Positions 19,850-31,779 of a stretch of 64,000 bases of DNA are shown here, one piece after another (the first letter of the stretch is position 1; the number at the start of each line of letters is the position of its first letter). The stretch spans positions 186,001 to 250,000 of the forward strand of contig MU839090.1 of the NCBI GenBank assembly GCA_030685235.1, in the 5' to 3' direction. The notes beneath the pieces were generated by a model, which was not told the DNA's origin, did not search any database, and saw only the letters and a list, made by a program, of their open reading frames with translations. The DNA is from Copromyces sp. CBS 386.78 (lineage: Eukaryota; Ascomycota; Sordariomycetes; Sordariales; Sordariaceae). Both the position numbers and the translations under genes were made by a program.

Positions 19850-21143
19850 ACGGGGACGTTTTTTGGTCTTGACTTGATACCCAGCGTTGGAAAAGGGGTT
19901 GTTTTTTTGTCTTGTTCGATTTTGAATCTTGCTCGGCATTAGGATGGATACCACCTGTTGAAGAAAGAAGGGCATAATTTAGACCCGGGAAGGAGAAAAA
20001 GCATGGATTGCAACTTGAAAATATCCCCCGGACATTCTTGTAAATGATCACTGAGACCTTAAAAGTCATAAATCAAGCGGAATCTGCTTCAAAAAAAAAA
20101 CCGATATATCGACGTATAGTCCTGGTTCCCTCACTGGCTCGAATTCGTTCCGTGTGATGTGCGCGTATGTAGATTTTCGATTGGGTGCAAAGTATTCGGA
20201 CGGCAGCTTTCGTTGGCGTATCATCGACGATGACGGATATGATTCGCTTGAGAGCGTGTAACGACGACCGCAAGGTGCTGTCAACAGGTTGTTGGTCCTT
20301 CTTCGAATGTGCTGATATCGCCTAACGAACGAGAGATGACCTTTGCTGATGTTCGCATGCGGATTCAGGATGTCATCGTCGATCTTGCCTGGCATGTCTC
20401 CCGATATTCAACGTTGAAGTGCCGGTGATCCATCTCAGATGAGGGATTTCAAGATACTCCGAGTGCATGTTCTATAATGTTGAGAGCAATAAGCTGTCTA
20501 TGTGTCGTCGAAATACGCTCTTTCTAGATCCGCTGCCTCGGTGGATTGGGGCATGTCATTCGTTCCGTGTTGTGCATCCTCATCCCAATTGAGGTTCCTC
20601 AAAGACGCTGCGCGGATGATCTCCAAATATGTAAGCACAGACCACAACAGATATGCATATTAGAGATGCCAAGCCAAGCGGTGAGACTTGAGAGCGTCTG
20701 CGTGCCACATGTAGAAAAATGCGGGGCAAAAGAAAAAGGGACTTGAAAGTCACGGTGACATTTCAGCTACTTGCAGAAATGCTGGAGTGTAAAGTCGTCA
20801 GTACAAGGACAGCTGTGTCGGTGCCCCTCTCCCCAATCCAATGGACCCAGCAGGAAGGAACAGTCTCGCAGACAACACAGCTGCCATCAACTGGACCACT
20901 TGCTTCGTCTGGAGTCTGGCCCGCCAAACCCTCCACAGTTGACAAGGACTAGCCGCCAACCTCGAAATCCCATCAGCCAGCCAAATCGCCAGCCCCGTAC
21001 ACTACAGACCTCGCTCTAGTACCCGACCTCCTCTCTCTCCGTTTTCTATTTTATTTCTCTATTCCGTTGCTGCCCGCGCTGCGCGCTTCTCGACTCCGCT
21101 TTTCCTGTAGACATCACCAAATAATTCAGTTCACGAAGCAAAG
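19850..21143. other. intergenic: GPI gene 3' flank and alpha-tubulin promoter
   Basis: About 1.3 kb without a supported gene. The last 200 bp before 21143 are C/T-rich (for example CCTCCTCTCTCTCC near 21030), as expected for the 5' UTR of a highly expressed gene. Confidence 0.5.
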
Positions 21144-23345
21144 ATGAGAGGCGAGGTAAGACATGCGCCCGTTGCCTACACCTCGCGATCCTTCTAGCAC
21201 AGACAGCATGACCCTGGGACCCGACCCCTATTCCTGCCGCCGTTGGACAGCAATTCCATGGTACCCAAGCAACGAGTTCAACGACACGCCCATCTGGAGC
21301 TGGGAACGCTCGCGACAACGACGAGACGCGCCGATAACTGCAGCAATTGAGTAACGTTAAGCTCGACAACCCGAATTGCCACTACTATAGACTTGATCAC
21401 GACATCCAGCTTCCCAGCATTACACGCTAGCTGTCCACCACCCGGGTCTCATGTCGAAATCCTGATATACCACCTCGCACGCTCATATAGCGCATCATGG
21501 AACTACTACCTTACCGCGAGCACAAGTAGCTGATACAGCTTCAAACAGGTTGTTCACATCCACTTGGGCCAGGCCGGTACCCAGCTTGGTAACAGCGCCT
21601 GGGAGCTGTAAGTGCTCAACACACCGCTATGCTCTTTGGACGTCACCTTCTCTAACACATCTGCTCTCTCTAGCTACCTCCTTGAGCACGGTCTTACTCA
21701 AGATGGTCGCAAGGACCCCGACTCTGCTGTCGCGGGTGAGGGCGGCTCCTATGATACCTTCTTCACCGAGTCCAGCAACGGCAAATATGTCCCTCGCTGC
21801 CTCTTCGTCGACCTTGACCCTTCCCCGATCGACGAGATCCGTACCGGCCCCTACCGTCAGCTTTTCCACCCCGAGCTCCTGATCAGCGGCAAGGAGGATG
21901 CTGCCAACAACTACGCCCGTGGTCACTACACTGTTGGCAAGGAGATGGCCGAGAACGTCCTTGATCGCATTCGCAAGATCACCGGTAGGTTATCTTTTAC
22001 AAGCCTGGAGCAAGTAACATGGTTCTAACCGGCATGGACAGACAACTGTCACTCTCTCCAGGGTTTCCTTGTCTTCCACTCCTTCGGTGGTGGTACCGGT
22101 TCCGGTTTCGGTGCCCTCGTCCTTGAGCGTCTCGCTCAGGACTACGCCAAGAAGTGCAAGCTGGAGTCAGTACTTTCCTCTTTCTTCCCAATGGTGTCAA
22201 TGGGTCATCTTGGAGGATGCATTGGTCTTGTTTGGAACCTCAGGCTCTGGTCTTTTAGACCTTGGTTGTTTCTCGAAGTTGGTGCCCGAACTCTTTTGAA
22301 GTTCGGTCATCCAGACGAAAAGACCGGGTTGAGAGACTCAGAGCCGCGTTGGGGACAAGACCGATGCCTCAACCCTTTCATGTAGGTCACCTTTGCTGAC
22401 AGCGTTCTTGGAACAGGTTCTCCGTCTACCCTGCTCCTCGCGTAGCCACCGCCGTCGTTGAGCCCTACAACGCCGTCCTCGCTACCCACAGCACCCTCGA
22501 ACACAGTGACGTTACCTTCCTTGTCGACAACGAGGCTGTGTATGACATTTGCCGAAGAAACCTCGATGTTCCTCGTCCTAGCTACGAGCACTTGAACCGC
22601 CTGATCGCCCAGGTCGTTTCTTCCATCACCTCGTCCCTCCGTTTCGATGGTGCTCTCAACGTCGATCTCAACGAGTTCCAGACCAACTTGGTTCCTTTCC
22701 CTCGTGTCCACTATCCTCTTATCTCTTACGCCCCTGTTATTTCGGCTACCAAGAGCGCTCACGAGAGCTTCAAGACCTCTGAGCTCACCCTCCAGTGTAA
22801 GTGGAAGCTTGGCGTTTTGGGCAACCTCATCATTGCGATCCCAGTGACTGACATATCTGTGAATAGGCTTCGAGCCCAACAACCAGATGGTCGTCTGTGA
22901 CCCCCGTAACGGCAAGTACATGGCTGTTGCTCTTCTGTACCGTGGTGATGTTGTTCCTCGCGACACTGCCGCTGCGGTTGCTGCCCTCAAGGCCAAGTCC
23001 TCCTTCAACCTCGTTGAGTGGTGCCCCACTGGCTTCAAGATCGGCATCAACCACCAGAAGCCCATGTCCGTCCCCACTGCCTCGCCCGCCGATGGTGGTC
23101 TTGCCTCTGTCGACCGCTCCGTCTCCATGCTTTCCAACACCACCGCCATTGCTGAGGCCTGGTCGCGTCTTGACCACAAGTTCGATCTTATGTACAGCAA
23201 GCGCGCCTTCGTCCACTGGTACGTCGGTGAGGGTATGGAGGAAGGCGAGTTCAGCGAGGCCCGTGAGGACCTTGCTTCGCTCGAGAAGGATTACGAGGAG
23301 GTCGCTGGCGACTACAATGATGTCGATGTCGATGCTGAGTACTAA
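21144..23345 (+). CDS. TUB1: alpha-tubulin
   Basis: Six exons: 21144-21155, 21549-21607, 21674-21984, 22042-22165, 22417-22796, 22867-23345, giving 454 residues. Exon 1 is only MRGE, followed by a 393-nt intron; the alpha-tubulin start [20 protein letters not shown] is rebuilt across it. The GTP-binding motif GGGTGSGF, the catalytic Glu region ([11 protein letters not shown]) that drives hydrolysis of beta-tubulin GTP, and the acidic C-terminal tail ending in Tyr (DVDVDAEY) are all present. The product heterodimerises with beta-tubulin to form microtubules. Filamentous ascomycetes usually have two alpha-tubulins; which paralogue this is cannot be settled here. Intron 4 is long (251 nt) and rich in inverted repeats. 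Confidence 0.97.
22166..22416 (+). other. structured alpha-tubulin intron 4
   Basis: Within this 251-nt intron are three perfect inverted repeats: GGTCT/AGACC (22249-22261), CCGAACT/AGTTCGG (22286-22306) and GGGTTGAG/CTCAACCC (22326-22333 with 22368-22375). No C/D boxes are seen, and the only ACA near the 3' end belongs to the branch site, so a snoRNA is not supported. Confidence 0.45.
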
Positions 23346-24623
23346 GCGGTTGCTTTTCCTATGGTCAATCATGGTGCGATTGTTGGGTCCAGGCCGGTTG
23401 GGTCGGTTGATGTGACTTCGAGAGGTGCACATCAAGCTGAAAGCAACAGCGCGGCCCGGGTACGCCCTTGACAATCAGCACCTTGGCCCCATAGCCTCAC
23501 GAAATGAGCGCGGAGTTAGGAAGGACTAGATGAGAACATGACGACTTATGTAATTCCCCTTTGAAAGCACATATACATACCCACCCCTTTAATCTTGACC
23601 TTGATGGTAGACCAACCAATGTATGATCTTTGTTGACCATATACCATACTAAGCCATGAGGGCACGTCGGCCTGCGCTGTTCATATAACGTTGTGAGCTG
23701 GAGTAATACATATGCGACGAAGAAAAAGAAGGAGAAGAATGATCCCTCGTTGTTGTTTTTAAGAACTTGAGAAGACAACACTTTCAACTTCCGAAAACAT
23801 ACCAGGATAAGCCGCACTGGGGCTGATATGTACAGTGGGTTCAAATGATATTAAAGGTCCTGGGGTAAGTGAACCATCACTGTAATATTATACCTACTAA
23901 GGTCTGAATAGTTCGTCCGGCACTAGGTCTTGTTGAGTGAATGGAGGAAAGGTCTTCGAATAGAGAGACAGTTGGTTACAAAGTGCTTCTTTATTTATTC
24001 AATAGTCTTTTCATCCTCTTTTCAAACACTTTTCATACGCTTTTTTATACTCTTTTCATACTCTCCTCATATACCCTTTCTATATCTTTTCATTCCACTC
24101 TTCACTCCTCTCTTCACTTCTTTCTTCAATTCTCTTCGAACTATTCTCCTCGCTAATAATATCACTCATTTCATCGGTGACAGATCTTGTCTGGTTTCCT
24201 CTCGTCAGCTATTCCAGATGCTTGGCGACACGGTTCAAAGACCGTACGGGCCAGAGAAGGCGTTAGTTACCAATGCCAATATCAGAAAAAATCTATCTTC
24301 AGCTTAATTCATCTCATTGCCCGTTGAAGCTGCCGAGCATTGCATACAACGTAAAATGTGCACCTTTTCAAGCATATGGCAGTGCTGCACATTGGGTGAT
24401 ACCTCTACGTGCAATGACCACATTAGAGTCTATTCTATCCGTACATGCGTCTTGGGCCGAAATCACCCTTCTTCAACTTCGAACCCTACCCCTATTCTTA
24501 AAGCTTTTTAAATCCACGGGCCGCACCGCACGGCACCAACGGCACGGCACACGAACCACGCCGACCGCTCCCGTAGTTCCATAACTAGCAAACACCCTTA
24601 CCCCCTGGCCAAAAACCTAGCAC
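23346..24623. other. convergent intergenic region with pyrimidine-rich tract
   Basis: 3' flanks of alpha-tubulin and NOP12. It includes the T/C-rich tract listed separately and a short GC-rich patch of GCACGGCAC-like repeats near 24520-24550. No gene is seen. Confidence 0.5.
23995..24140. repeat. degenerate CTTTTCATAC-type pyrimidine repeat
   Basis: Imperfect short direct repeats of CTTTTCATAC/CTCTTCACT type on the plus strand over about 145 bp, almost free of G. Confidence 0.6.
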
Positions 24624-26616
24624 TTATTTCTTGCCCTTCCCTTGAACCTTCCACTTCGAAGCCCTCGCCGCAGCACGACCAGTCTTCTTCTTACCACCAC
24701 CCGCATTCGGTGCCTTATTCTTCCTGGCGCCCTTGAACTTCAGATCCTTGGGCTTTCCGTCCGCCGCGCTGGCACGCTTGCCCTCGAGGATGAAACTCTC
24801 GGGAGACTTGTAGGCGCCGGGAACTCTGGGGCCAGTGGCCTCCGTGTTGGCGCCCGAGGCGTGATTCCTCCTCTGGGTGGCCTGGTACCTGTCCTGCTTG
24901 TTGAACTTGTTTTTCTTGTCGGAGCCGATGACCTGTCTGGCGGTGAACTTGCCGAGCAGCTTCTCGGCGCGGCCGGCGATGGTCTTGGCTTCGGCCGAGA
25001 TCTTGGGGGCGTAGTCGGATTTCTTGGAGCCTCCGGGACCCTTCTTGCCGTTGCCACCCTTCTTCATGGACTCGGGCGCGGTGCCCTGCAACTTGAGCTT
25101 CTTCGCTTCGATGGCGCGCAGGGTCTTGTGGGGGGCCTTGCAGCGGCTGACGCGGAGCTCGCGCGGGAGCATGGGGGGAAACTTCTTGCCGTTGAGGAGG
25201 ATGGCGGATTCGACGGCGTTCTCATCCTGCGGTGGGGAGAAATGGTTGTCAGCTACTAGCAATCAAAGGGGGAATATAAAGGGTGGTGATGACTCACGTA
25301 GAACTGAACGTAGGCGAAGCCCTTGCCGACACGGGTCACAGGGTCGCGAACCACACGGACGCTCTCGACCTTGCCGCCCTCCTTTCCGAATACCCGCCAG
25401 AGACCCTCTTCGACGTCCATGGGCTGCTTTGTCCGCTTCTTCTTCTCAGTCACCTCCTTGCCCTCCTCGTTCACCTTCACTTGCAACACTGTCTCGTCAT
25501 CCACGAATCCAAGGTTACCGACGAAGACGCAGCGCTTGTGGTCTACCGGGGCAGGATGTGCAACGCTGTCGACACGGATGTGGCGATCCAAGACAATGGT
25601 GCCGTTGAGTTTCGAGCAGGCAAGACGAGCGGCCGCAGGGGTGCTGAAGACGACATAGGCGTTTGTCGATTTCGTGGTGGCCTCCATGACGGACTTCTTG
25701 ATATAGGCGGCGCGCTTAGGAATGGCAGCAGTAGCGAAGGCAGTCGAGCGGAAACGTATCGACTCGACCTTTTGCGCAGGCTTCGCCTCCTTGTCCAGCA
25801 CTGAACCCATATGCTTCATCAAGGTCTTCTTGGCCGAGCGGTCGGTGACAGCCTCAACAGCGACATTGCTGAGGAAGACGGTACGGTTGGCCTTCTCGAT
25901 CTCGTTCTGGGCAGCATCGGGCGCTAGCGATTCGTGGACGGGGACCTCATCCTCAGACTCGCTGTCGTCGTCGTCCTCCTTCTTCTCGGCCTTGGCGGTT
26001 TCCTTCTTTTCGTCGGTTGTCTCGTCGGCCTTGAGACGCTTGCCAGCCGGCTCTTCATCGTCCTCCTCCGCCAACTTCGCCAGGTATTTGTGTTCGAGAT
26101 TGTCGTGCTGATCGCGTTGCTTGCGCTTCCGTTTCCGTCCATCTTCTTCCGGGGCCTTTCCTTGTTCTACAACAGCTTCGAGGATTTCGGCAGCTTGAGC
26201 CTGTTCGTCTTCGCTGTCGTTGTCGTCCTCGGCTTCCTCATCTTCGTCATCCGAACCAATGCCGACCTCGGAATCGTATTCTTCGTCGAGCTCGCTCAAT
26301 TCCTCGTCGTCGCCCTCCTCCTCAACTTCCTCCTGTTTCTTGGAAGGGACTGGCGCCTTCTTGGGCTTTGATGGTAGGGGCTCCGAGTACTTCGCGGCTG
26401 GGCGGGGCTTTGCTGGACCAACCTATATAAAGTTAGGTATGTAAACTCCCAATTGCCTGTTCGGCCGGAGGAGATGGCTTACACTGGTAGCGAACAAGGC
26501 ATCCAAGCTAGGATCAACCTTCTTCACCGGCGCAACGAGTCCTTTACTAAATAGTGGTGTCAGAATACTGAAGAATGGTGTTGACCAAGGTAGGGTTGTT
26601 CGCACGTTTTGCCCAT
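24624..26616 (-). CDS. NOP12: nucleolar RNA-binding protein Nop12
   Basis: Four exons, 26616-26606 (11 nt), 26546-26483, 26422-25298 and 25226-24624, give 600 residues. The first three introns/exons rebuild [21 protein letters not shown] long acidic region (about residues 40-180) precedes RRM1 ([20 protein letters not shown], later [20 protein letters not shown]). RRM2 ([30 protein letters not shown]) is interrupted by an intron between the RNP1 strand and its last helix. The C-terminus is Lys/Arg/Gly-rich and ends KVQGKGKK. Yeast Nop12 binds pre-rRNA in the nucleolus and is needed for pre-25S rRNA processing. The domain order fits it well; the first exon of 11 nt is unusual. Confidence 0.9.
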
Positions 26617-27480
26617 TGTGAGGTTTGCGTCGTGTGTCTGATCGCAAATGGATGGGAAAGTTGCACGGTTCGCCAATCAAGCGCTGTGATTGACTTGTTT
26701 ATAAGAGCACAGAAGGACAACTGAAGTTCGACAAGGCGAAAGAAAAGCTCGACTGTCAATAGTACAGCAGTCGAACTGGGAGAAAAATGGCTTCTGATTT
26801 CTAGGTAGGATGTTGTACAAGTCAAGACCAGTTTCTGGGCGGAAGGTTCAATGGTCCAGGGTCTCAAAGGGTCGCTGTTTCTACCTTCCCCACTGCGCAT
26901 CGCAAGACGAGTCGAGGACCGTGGAACATGATGCACCCAAAAAATTCGCCTTATCAAGTCGTTATCGGAACTGCCAAGTCTGACCGCCTGTTATCACCTT
27001 CTGTCGTGCGCTGCGCTGGGCATGCTGGGGGACGGGCGGCGGCGGCAGGCAAGCGGGCGGGCACCCCCAGAAACCGGTTGCCCATTTGTTGGTCGTGCTG
27101 GTGCGGTGCTGTGGGCGCTTCTCCAGCTTCCAGTCTCGTCAATCCCCGATACTGCTCCTCACCCACCCGATCTGTCTTCTACCTCGACCGTATTTCTCGA
27201 CAATCGCTTCCTCGTACCGACAAGATAGCCATACCTATCCCCGAGACATTTCGTTGTGTGCGAACACACATTCTTCTACCTTCCAGCATTAATTACACAT
27301 TACGCTACTCGTCGCGCCACCACTCTAGGCGCTGTTCTTGAGCTGCCCGTGCAGTTCGGAAGTCCAGTCCGCCGCCCACTACTCAATTTTACGTGGCTTT
27401 CAACTTTCCACTTCCCATCCGCTTAAATCGACATCGGCGCGTCGTTGCTTAGCTTTAATCGTGAGATTCTATGATCCGCG
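26617..27480. promoter_or_regulatory. divergent promoter region NOP12 / DEP1
   Basis: An 864-bp divergent region between the two starts. It contains a GC-rich patch (27018-27075, many GGCGGC) and C/T-rich sequence leading into the plus-strand gene. No gene is seen. Confidence 0.5.
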
Positions 27481-29759
27481 ATGGCTACCGGTGACACCGC
27501 GCTGTCGTTGGCTCTCTCGAGCCCCCCTCCGCCTCTGCTACAACACAGCCCCAGCGATGTTTCAAGCCCACTCAGTGACGTGGAAGACAAGCATGGAGAT
27601 CCTGACGACATGGACTTGGACATGAACAGCAACCACTCTCAACATCGCGAGGCATCGGTCCCAACTGACAATCGCGATGCCGCCGACTCGGACCTTGGCG
27701 CCGAGACTGACGACGAGAGCAAGCTGTCGGATGTGGATATCAATGACTCCGAGGCAGAGACAGAAAGGCTTTACGATACACCACCAAAAGATCGAGTATC
27801 GCGCGACATCGTGGACACCGCGGGTGAGCCCGGAACTCGACAATTCACCGACCGCCGCGATCGGACGTTCGAGCGCAGCCCCAGCAAGCTTCAGCAGCAA
27901 ATCAAAGCTGATTACGAACCCGAAAACACCGCCAGCGGGCGAAACACACCCTCAGAAGAGGCAGAAGAGGGCGACGAAGATGCATCCGAAGAGCTGAGCG
28001 AGGAAGAGCCTGAAGAGCCCGAATCTGCTGCCGAACTACCACCTTCGCGATCTCCCGTGCTGGCGAAGAAAGTACAAGCAGTTTCCGCCTCGACCGAAAC
28101 AGTCCTTACATTATCACCCCGACATGATACCCTGAAGCGGAAACGCTCCTCAATTGCCGAGCAGCAAGATCTCAGCCAACCGCCCAAGAAGCGGGCCGAC
28201 TCAAATACCTCGCCCGAAGAGCTGTCAGCTGATGACGTGCCTGTCGTTGACATCGAGGTCGTTTCGACGAACTCCGGAAGCGGCAATCAGTCTGCCGAGG
28301 AAGATAATAATGGTGAGCCAGTCACCACGGCCGGAGCCGATAGCGCAGCGAAGGATGAAACGGAGCCCGCCGAAGCGATCGAAGAAGACGCGACAGACGG
28401 TCGGACCAAAAAAGGCAAACGCGGTGCCGCAAAGAAAAGAAAGAGCCCGACCCCTGACCTACCAGGCGGGGATGATGTTGAAGAGGCAAATGCCGACGCT
28501 TCTGCTGACGCAGATGTTGTTGCCGTCGAAGACTCCGGAGCGCAAGCTGAAGAGGACCCAATAGATGATGTCGATGAGGAGGCCGAAGCAGCCCACAGAA
28601 ACGAAGAAGAGCGTATGTGAAACTCCATCCTTCTGTCCAATATTTCTTGCACAATATTTCTTGCACATACTAATCGATGACCGCAGTGGAGCGAAAGAAG
28701 TCCGCCTGGGAAGAGCTTACAGCAATTGAGAGAAACTTCAGCAGTTTCCGGGAGCGGTGAGTTTGCCAGACATCGTTTTCATTTTCGGAGTAGACCTAAC
28801 AGCTTCACAGTCTTTATCAGGAACGTCTAGAACTGCTCAATCAGGAAGAAGCCATGCTTACCTGCGAAAACCCCACCCATCCCGAGTATCTTGCAATGCT
28901 ACAGTGTCTGAATTCCCGACGAGAGGAGAGGATAAAGACCAGCACCCTCGAGTTACAATTCAGAATGGCGATGCTTCAGAGACGCGCGGTGGCAGAACGA
29001 GCTCAGATCCTGTCTCAATACCATCAAGCCGTGCGCGAGTCGCGCGAGAAGGTGCTCGAGGAGCTTGGCCAGGAATGGTACGATATACAACAAGAGCGCA
29101 GACGGTTTGCCAACGCTATACCCGACTACGGAATCCATTACCCCACCGCCAAAACGCAGAGTATTCGCAACGCTGTTGCGTACAATAAAGAAGTGTCGAT
29201 CCTGTCGGGCTTTGCCAAACACGTTGGATTCCCTGCTGCGCCACCAATACATGGCGCATCGGAGGATCAGGTGGAAAACGATCTCGAAGCTATAGCTGTG
29301 AGTATTCAAGGTATCTCAATGCATACTGCCTACACCTACTAACTGCGTCTGTAGCGATCTCGCGAGCCTGCCCCTCGGCCTATACCAAACTATCCTCCCG
29401 CTTTCCACCAAGAGTATTCCTCCGCCGGGCTTCCATTTGGTCGAACTCCCCTGGGTCCGGCTGGGGAACAGTTTATCGAACAAACACCTTGGGCGAACCC
29501 AAATCACCCAGCCCATCAAATGCAGCGGCAACAACTACATCACGAGGTGCCTTTTGCTGGGCCCCCCTCTGGACCACGACATCACTCGCAGCAACCTATG
29601 GCTCCTTATACCACAAATGGATTCGTTGCAGTCAACGGGGACGGGCACCCGGTTCATATGCAAAAAGGGCATGCCTCTGGTGCTCATGAGCCAGTGAAGA
29701 GTGGCAAACTTGGGCCAGAACAAGCAATGAAGCGGGAAGGAGTTCCTCAAGCTTCATGA
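27481..29759 (+). CDS. DEP1: Rpd3L histone deacetylase complex subunit, Dep1/Sds3-like
   Basis: Four exons, 27481-28612, 28687-28756, 28811-29297 and 29355-29759, give 697 residues; all introns have good donors and acceptors and keep frame. Residues 1-370 are acidic and disordered, with Glu-rich runs and basic patches (KRKRSS, KKRKSP) that would direct nuclear import. The Sds3/Dep1/BRMS1 domain spans about 378-545 (WEELTAIERNFSSFRERLYQ, LTCENPTHPEYLAMLQCLNS, then a long helix with LEELGQEWYDIQQERRR). The tail is Pro/Gln/His-rich. Members are scaffold subunits of the Sin3-Rpd3 large deacetylase complex and act in transcriptional repression. Dep1 fits better than Sds3 by the long acidic N-terminus, but the two are hard to separate. 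Confidence 0.87.
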
Positions 29760-30380
29760 AACGCTTAGGAGCACTACCGGGAAGCATGGTCAAAATCACT
29801 TCAAGCAGACAGATTTTTGTTTATTTTCTTCAGGGGCATTCGGATTACCTAGTCAGGCATGAATGGTGTTTTGCTCCGCTCTGTGCTTGTTGCAGCATTG
29901 AGCGACGGTGGGAAGGAGTTTATGGGGTTCATAGATGATTTATTTCACAGTTGGCGTGTTTGGGAGGTTTGAAGTTCGGAGTACGGGTGGGATGTTCGTT
30001 GGCTAACTAAGTCGACCAAATGTGTATATGCCAGTGCAGGGTCGCTGGGCAAGTTGTTATACTGAGCGTTTGGGTTTTTGGGGCCACTCACTCCTTGCCC
30101 CCTTTACATACGAAGATATGGTCGGGATATATATATGCTTGTTAACGAAGAAGGTACCTTTTTGGATACTCCCAAATCACAAATCCAACACGGCTGGGGT
30201 GTGAACTCCTGCACGAGGGGGTCTCTTGACTCCTCATTCCATCCAAAAAGCTGTGTTCCGCCCTGTTCCGTCCTGTTCCGTCCCCTGAACGCCATCATAA
30301 TGTACACGGCCGGGGCCGCCCTCGTGGATGACCGTGCCTATCCGTAGCGGCCCACGCCACAGAGCTCATATTACTTCTGC
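29760..30380. other. convergent intergenic region
   Basis: 3' flanks of DEP1 and COA3. A short direct repeat TTCCG(C/T)CCTG occurs near 30255-30280. No gene is seen. Confidence 0.5.
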
Positions 30381-30799
30381 TCATTTCTTCTCGGGAACCT
30401 TAACGTCCTCGAATTCGTCCTGGCCGACAACGTTCAGGGTATAGGCATCTAGAAAGGAGGGGCGGTTCGTCAGCTCAAAGGTTTTGTATAGTCGGCGGGC
30501 AGGACGGCGGTGGTGGGTAATAAATCGTGTAGTCTTGTCTTCGGGTTGTAGAAGGTCTCATGTAGGTGTGTAGAAAAGGTCGGGCTACATACAGACGGCG
30601 AGGGTGAAAGCGGTAATGCTGGCACCGAGAACAGCGTTCTTGAACATGTACGGACGACGCGCGCGAATCAGAGCCGCCGACTGGCGGTAGTTGCGGTCAT
30701 AGTAACCGGAGTTGGGACGTGGGATGCTGTTCATGTTTGCGATTAGTGCTGTTGTGGGCGGAAACTTGACACGGTAGAATCGCCCACTCACCCGGACAT
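30381..30799 (-). CDS. COA3: cytochrome c oxidase assembly factor 3 (Coa3)
   Basis: Three small exons, 30799-30792 (8 nt), 30726-30593 and 30448-30381, give a 69-residue protein too short to show as one open frame. It starts MSGIPRPNSGYYDRNYRQSA and carries the family signature ALIRARRPYMFKNA, one transmembrane helix (AVLGASITAFTLAVYAY) and the conserved tail VVGQDEFEDVKVPEKK. Coa3 is an inner-membrane mitochondrial protein that, with Cox14, regulates translation and assembly of Cox1. Introns: GTGAGT...CACTAAT...CAG and GTATGT...TAG. The match over the whole length makes the gene model firm despite its size. Confidence 0.93.
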
Positions 30800-31779
30800 G
30801 TTGCTATTAAACTGACCGATATCAGAAGCAAAGCAATGGTGAGCAGCTCTAGGACCGGATGATGTCGTCTTCGAGACAGCAGACGGATCCAGGAAAAAGA
30901 TGGGTGGGTCGGATGTTGCCGTATGCTTCTACGGTGCACTAGAAAGCTTATCAGCTTCCATCAGCGCTGTGCTCTGGGTGCCCGCTGTAGTTCGGGTGTT
31001 CTTGCACACAACCGGCAGGCAATCAAGGCCGCGGCAGGCATGATCACCACATGCGCTTGGTGTAGGTACCTCTGTACCTGCCCAATATGATCCGTGCACC
31101 AACACCCTGCCCCTGCCACTTTCTTCAAGACAATGACGGCGCGTCAAGAAGGTTTCTAGGGAAAGCTCTAGTTGCCAAATCTACATGGATACAATATAAA
31201 CTGCCACTGCACCATCCATTCACCACACAACTACCACACAAAAATCACTACGAAGGAGCTCGCCTTGGAACTGCGCGACACCGTTGATTGTTCAAGAGGA
31301 TCAACGAAGGCTCTCGAACTGGCTACCAATTCAACTGCTTCCTGCTATTTGCTGAGCGACACCGGCTAGGACACCAGCAACAATCGCAACTCTCGACGGA
31401 CGCCGACTCACCACGAGACGAGGACGGGGCAATACGCAGCGCTTCCACGTCGCGTAGGATGAGTGACATTGTCCTGGGTCTATTGGAATCAATATACAAC
31501 GGAATTTGGGGACTGTCTCTGGATTAAGTCTTTGGTCGAGGACAACGGGCGCAGCTAGAGAAGCTGTGTTGCCTGGGCTTGATCGATTGCGTTTTGCAAC
31601 TGCGCACCCATCCAGCAAGCAGCCCTTCGTAGACTCTTTTGACCTACATCACAATCACATACTTGCACCTACTTCGTTGTTACGTCTTGCGATCACACCA
31701 GCAACGATCTCTGTCCATATATCACACGCCCCTCACTACACCCGGGTAGCGCAGTGCATATATCTGCCCGTTGATCACC
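30800..31779. promoter_or_regulatory. divergent promoter region COA3 / PTA1
   Basis: A 980-bp divergent region; no gene is seen. A CACCA/ACCACA-rich stretch (about 31205-31250) lies in the likely 5' UTR of PTA1. Confidence 0.5.

Noticed and set aside
18878..19975. 365-codon open frame antisense to the GPI protein gene
   Set aside because: It is the mirror of a Ser/Thr/Ala-rich coding region; the Gly/Ser-rich translation and absence of any motif make it a shadow.
22286..22401. H/ACA snoRNA in alpha-tubulin intron 4
   Set aside because: An AAAAGA could be an H box, but the only ACA near the end is the branch-site CTGACAG, and the hairpin spacing is wrong.
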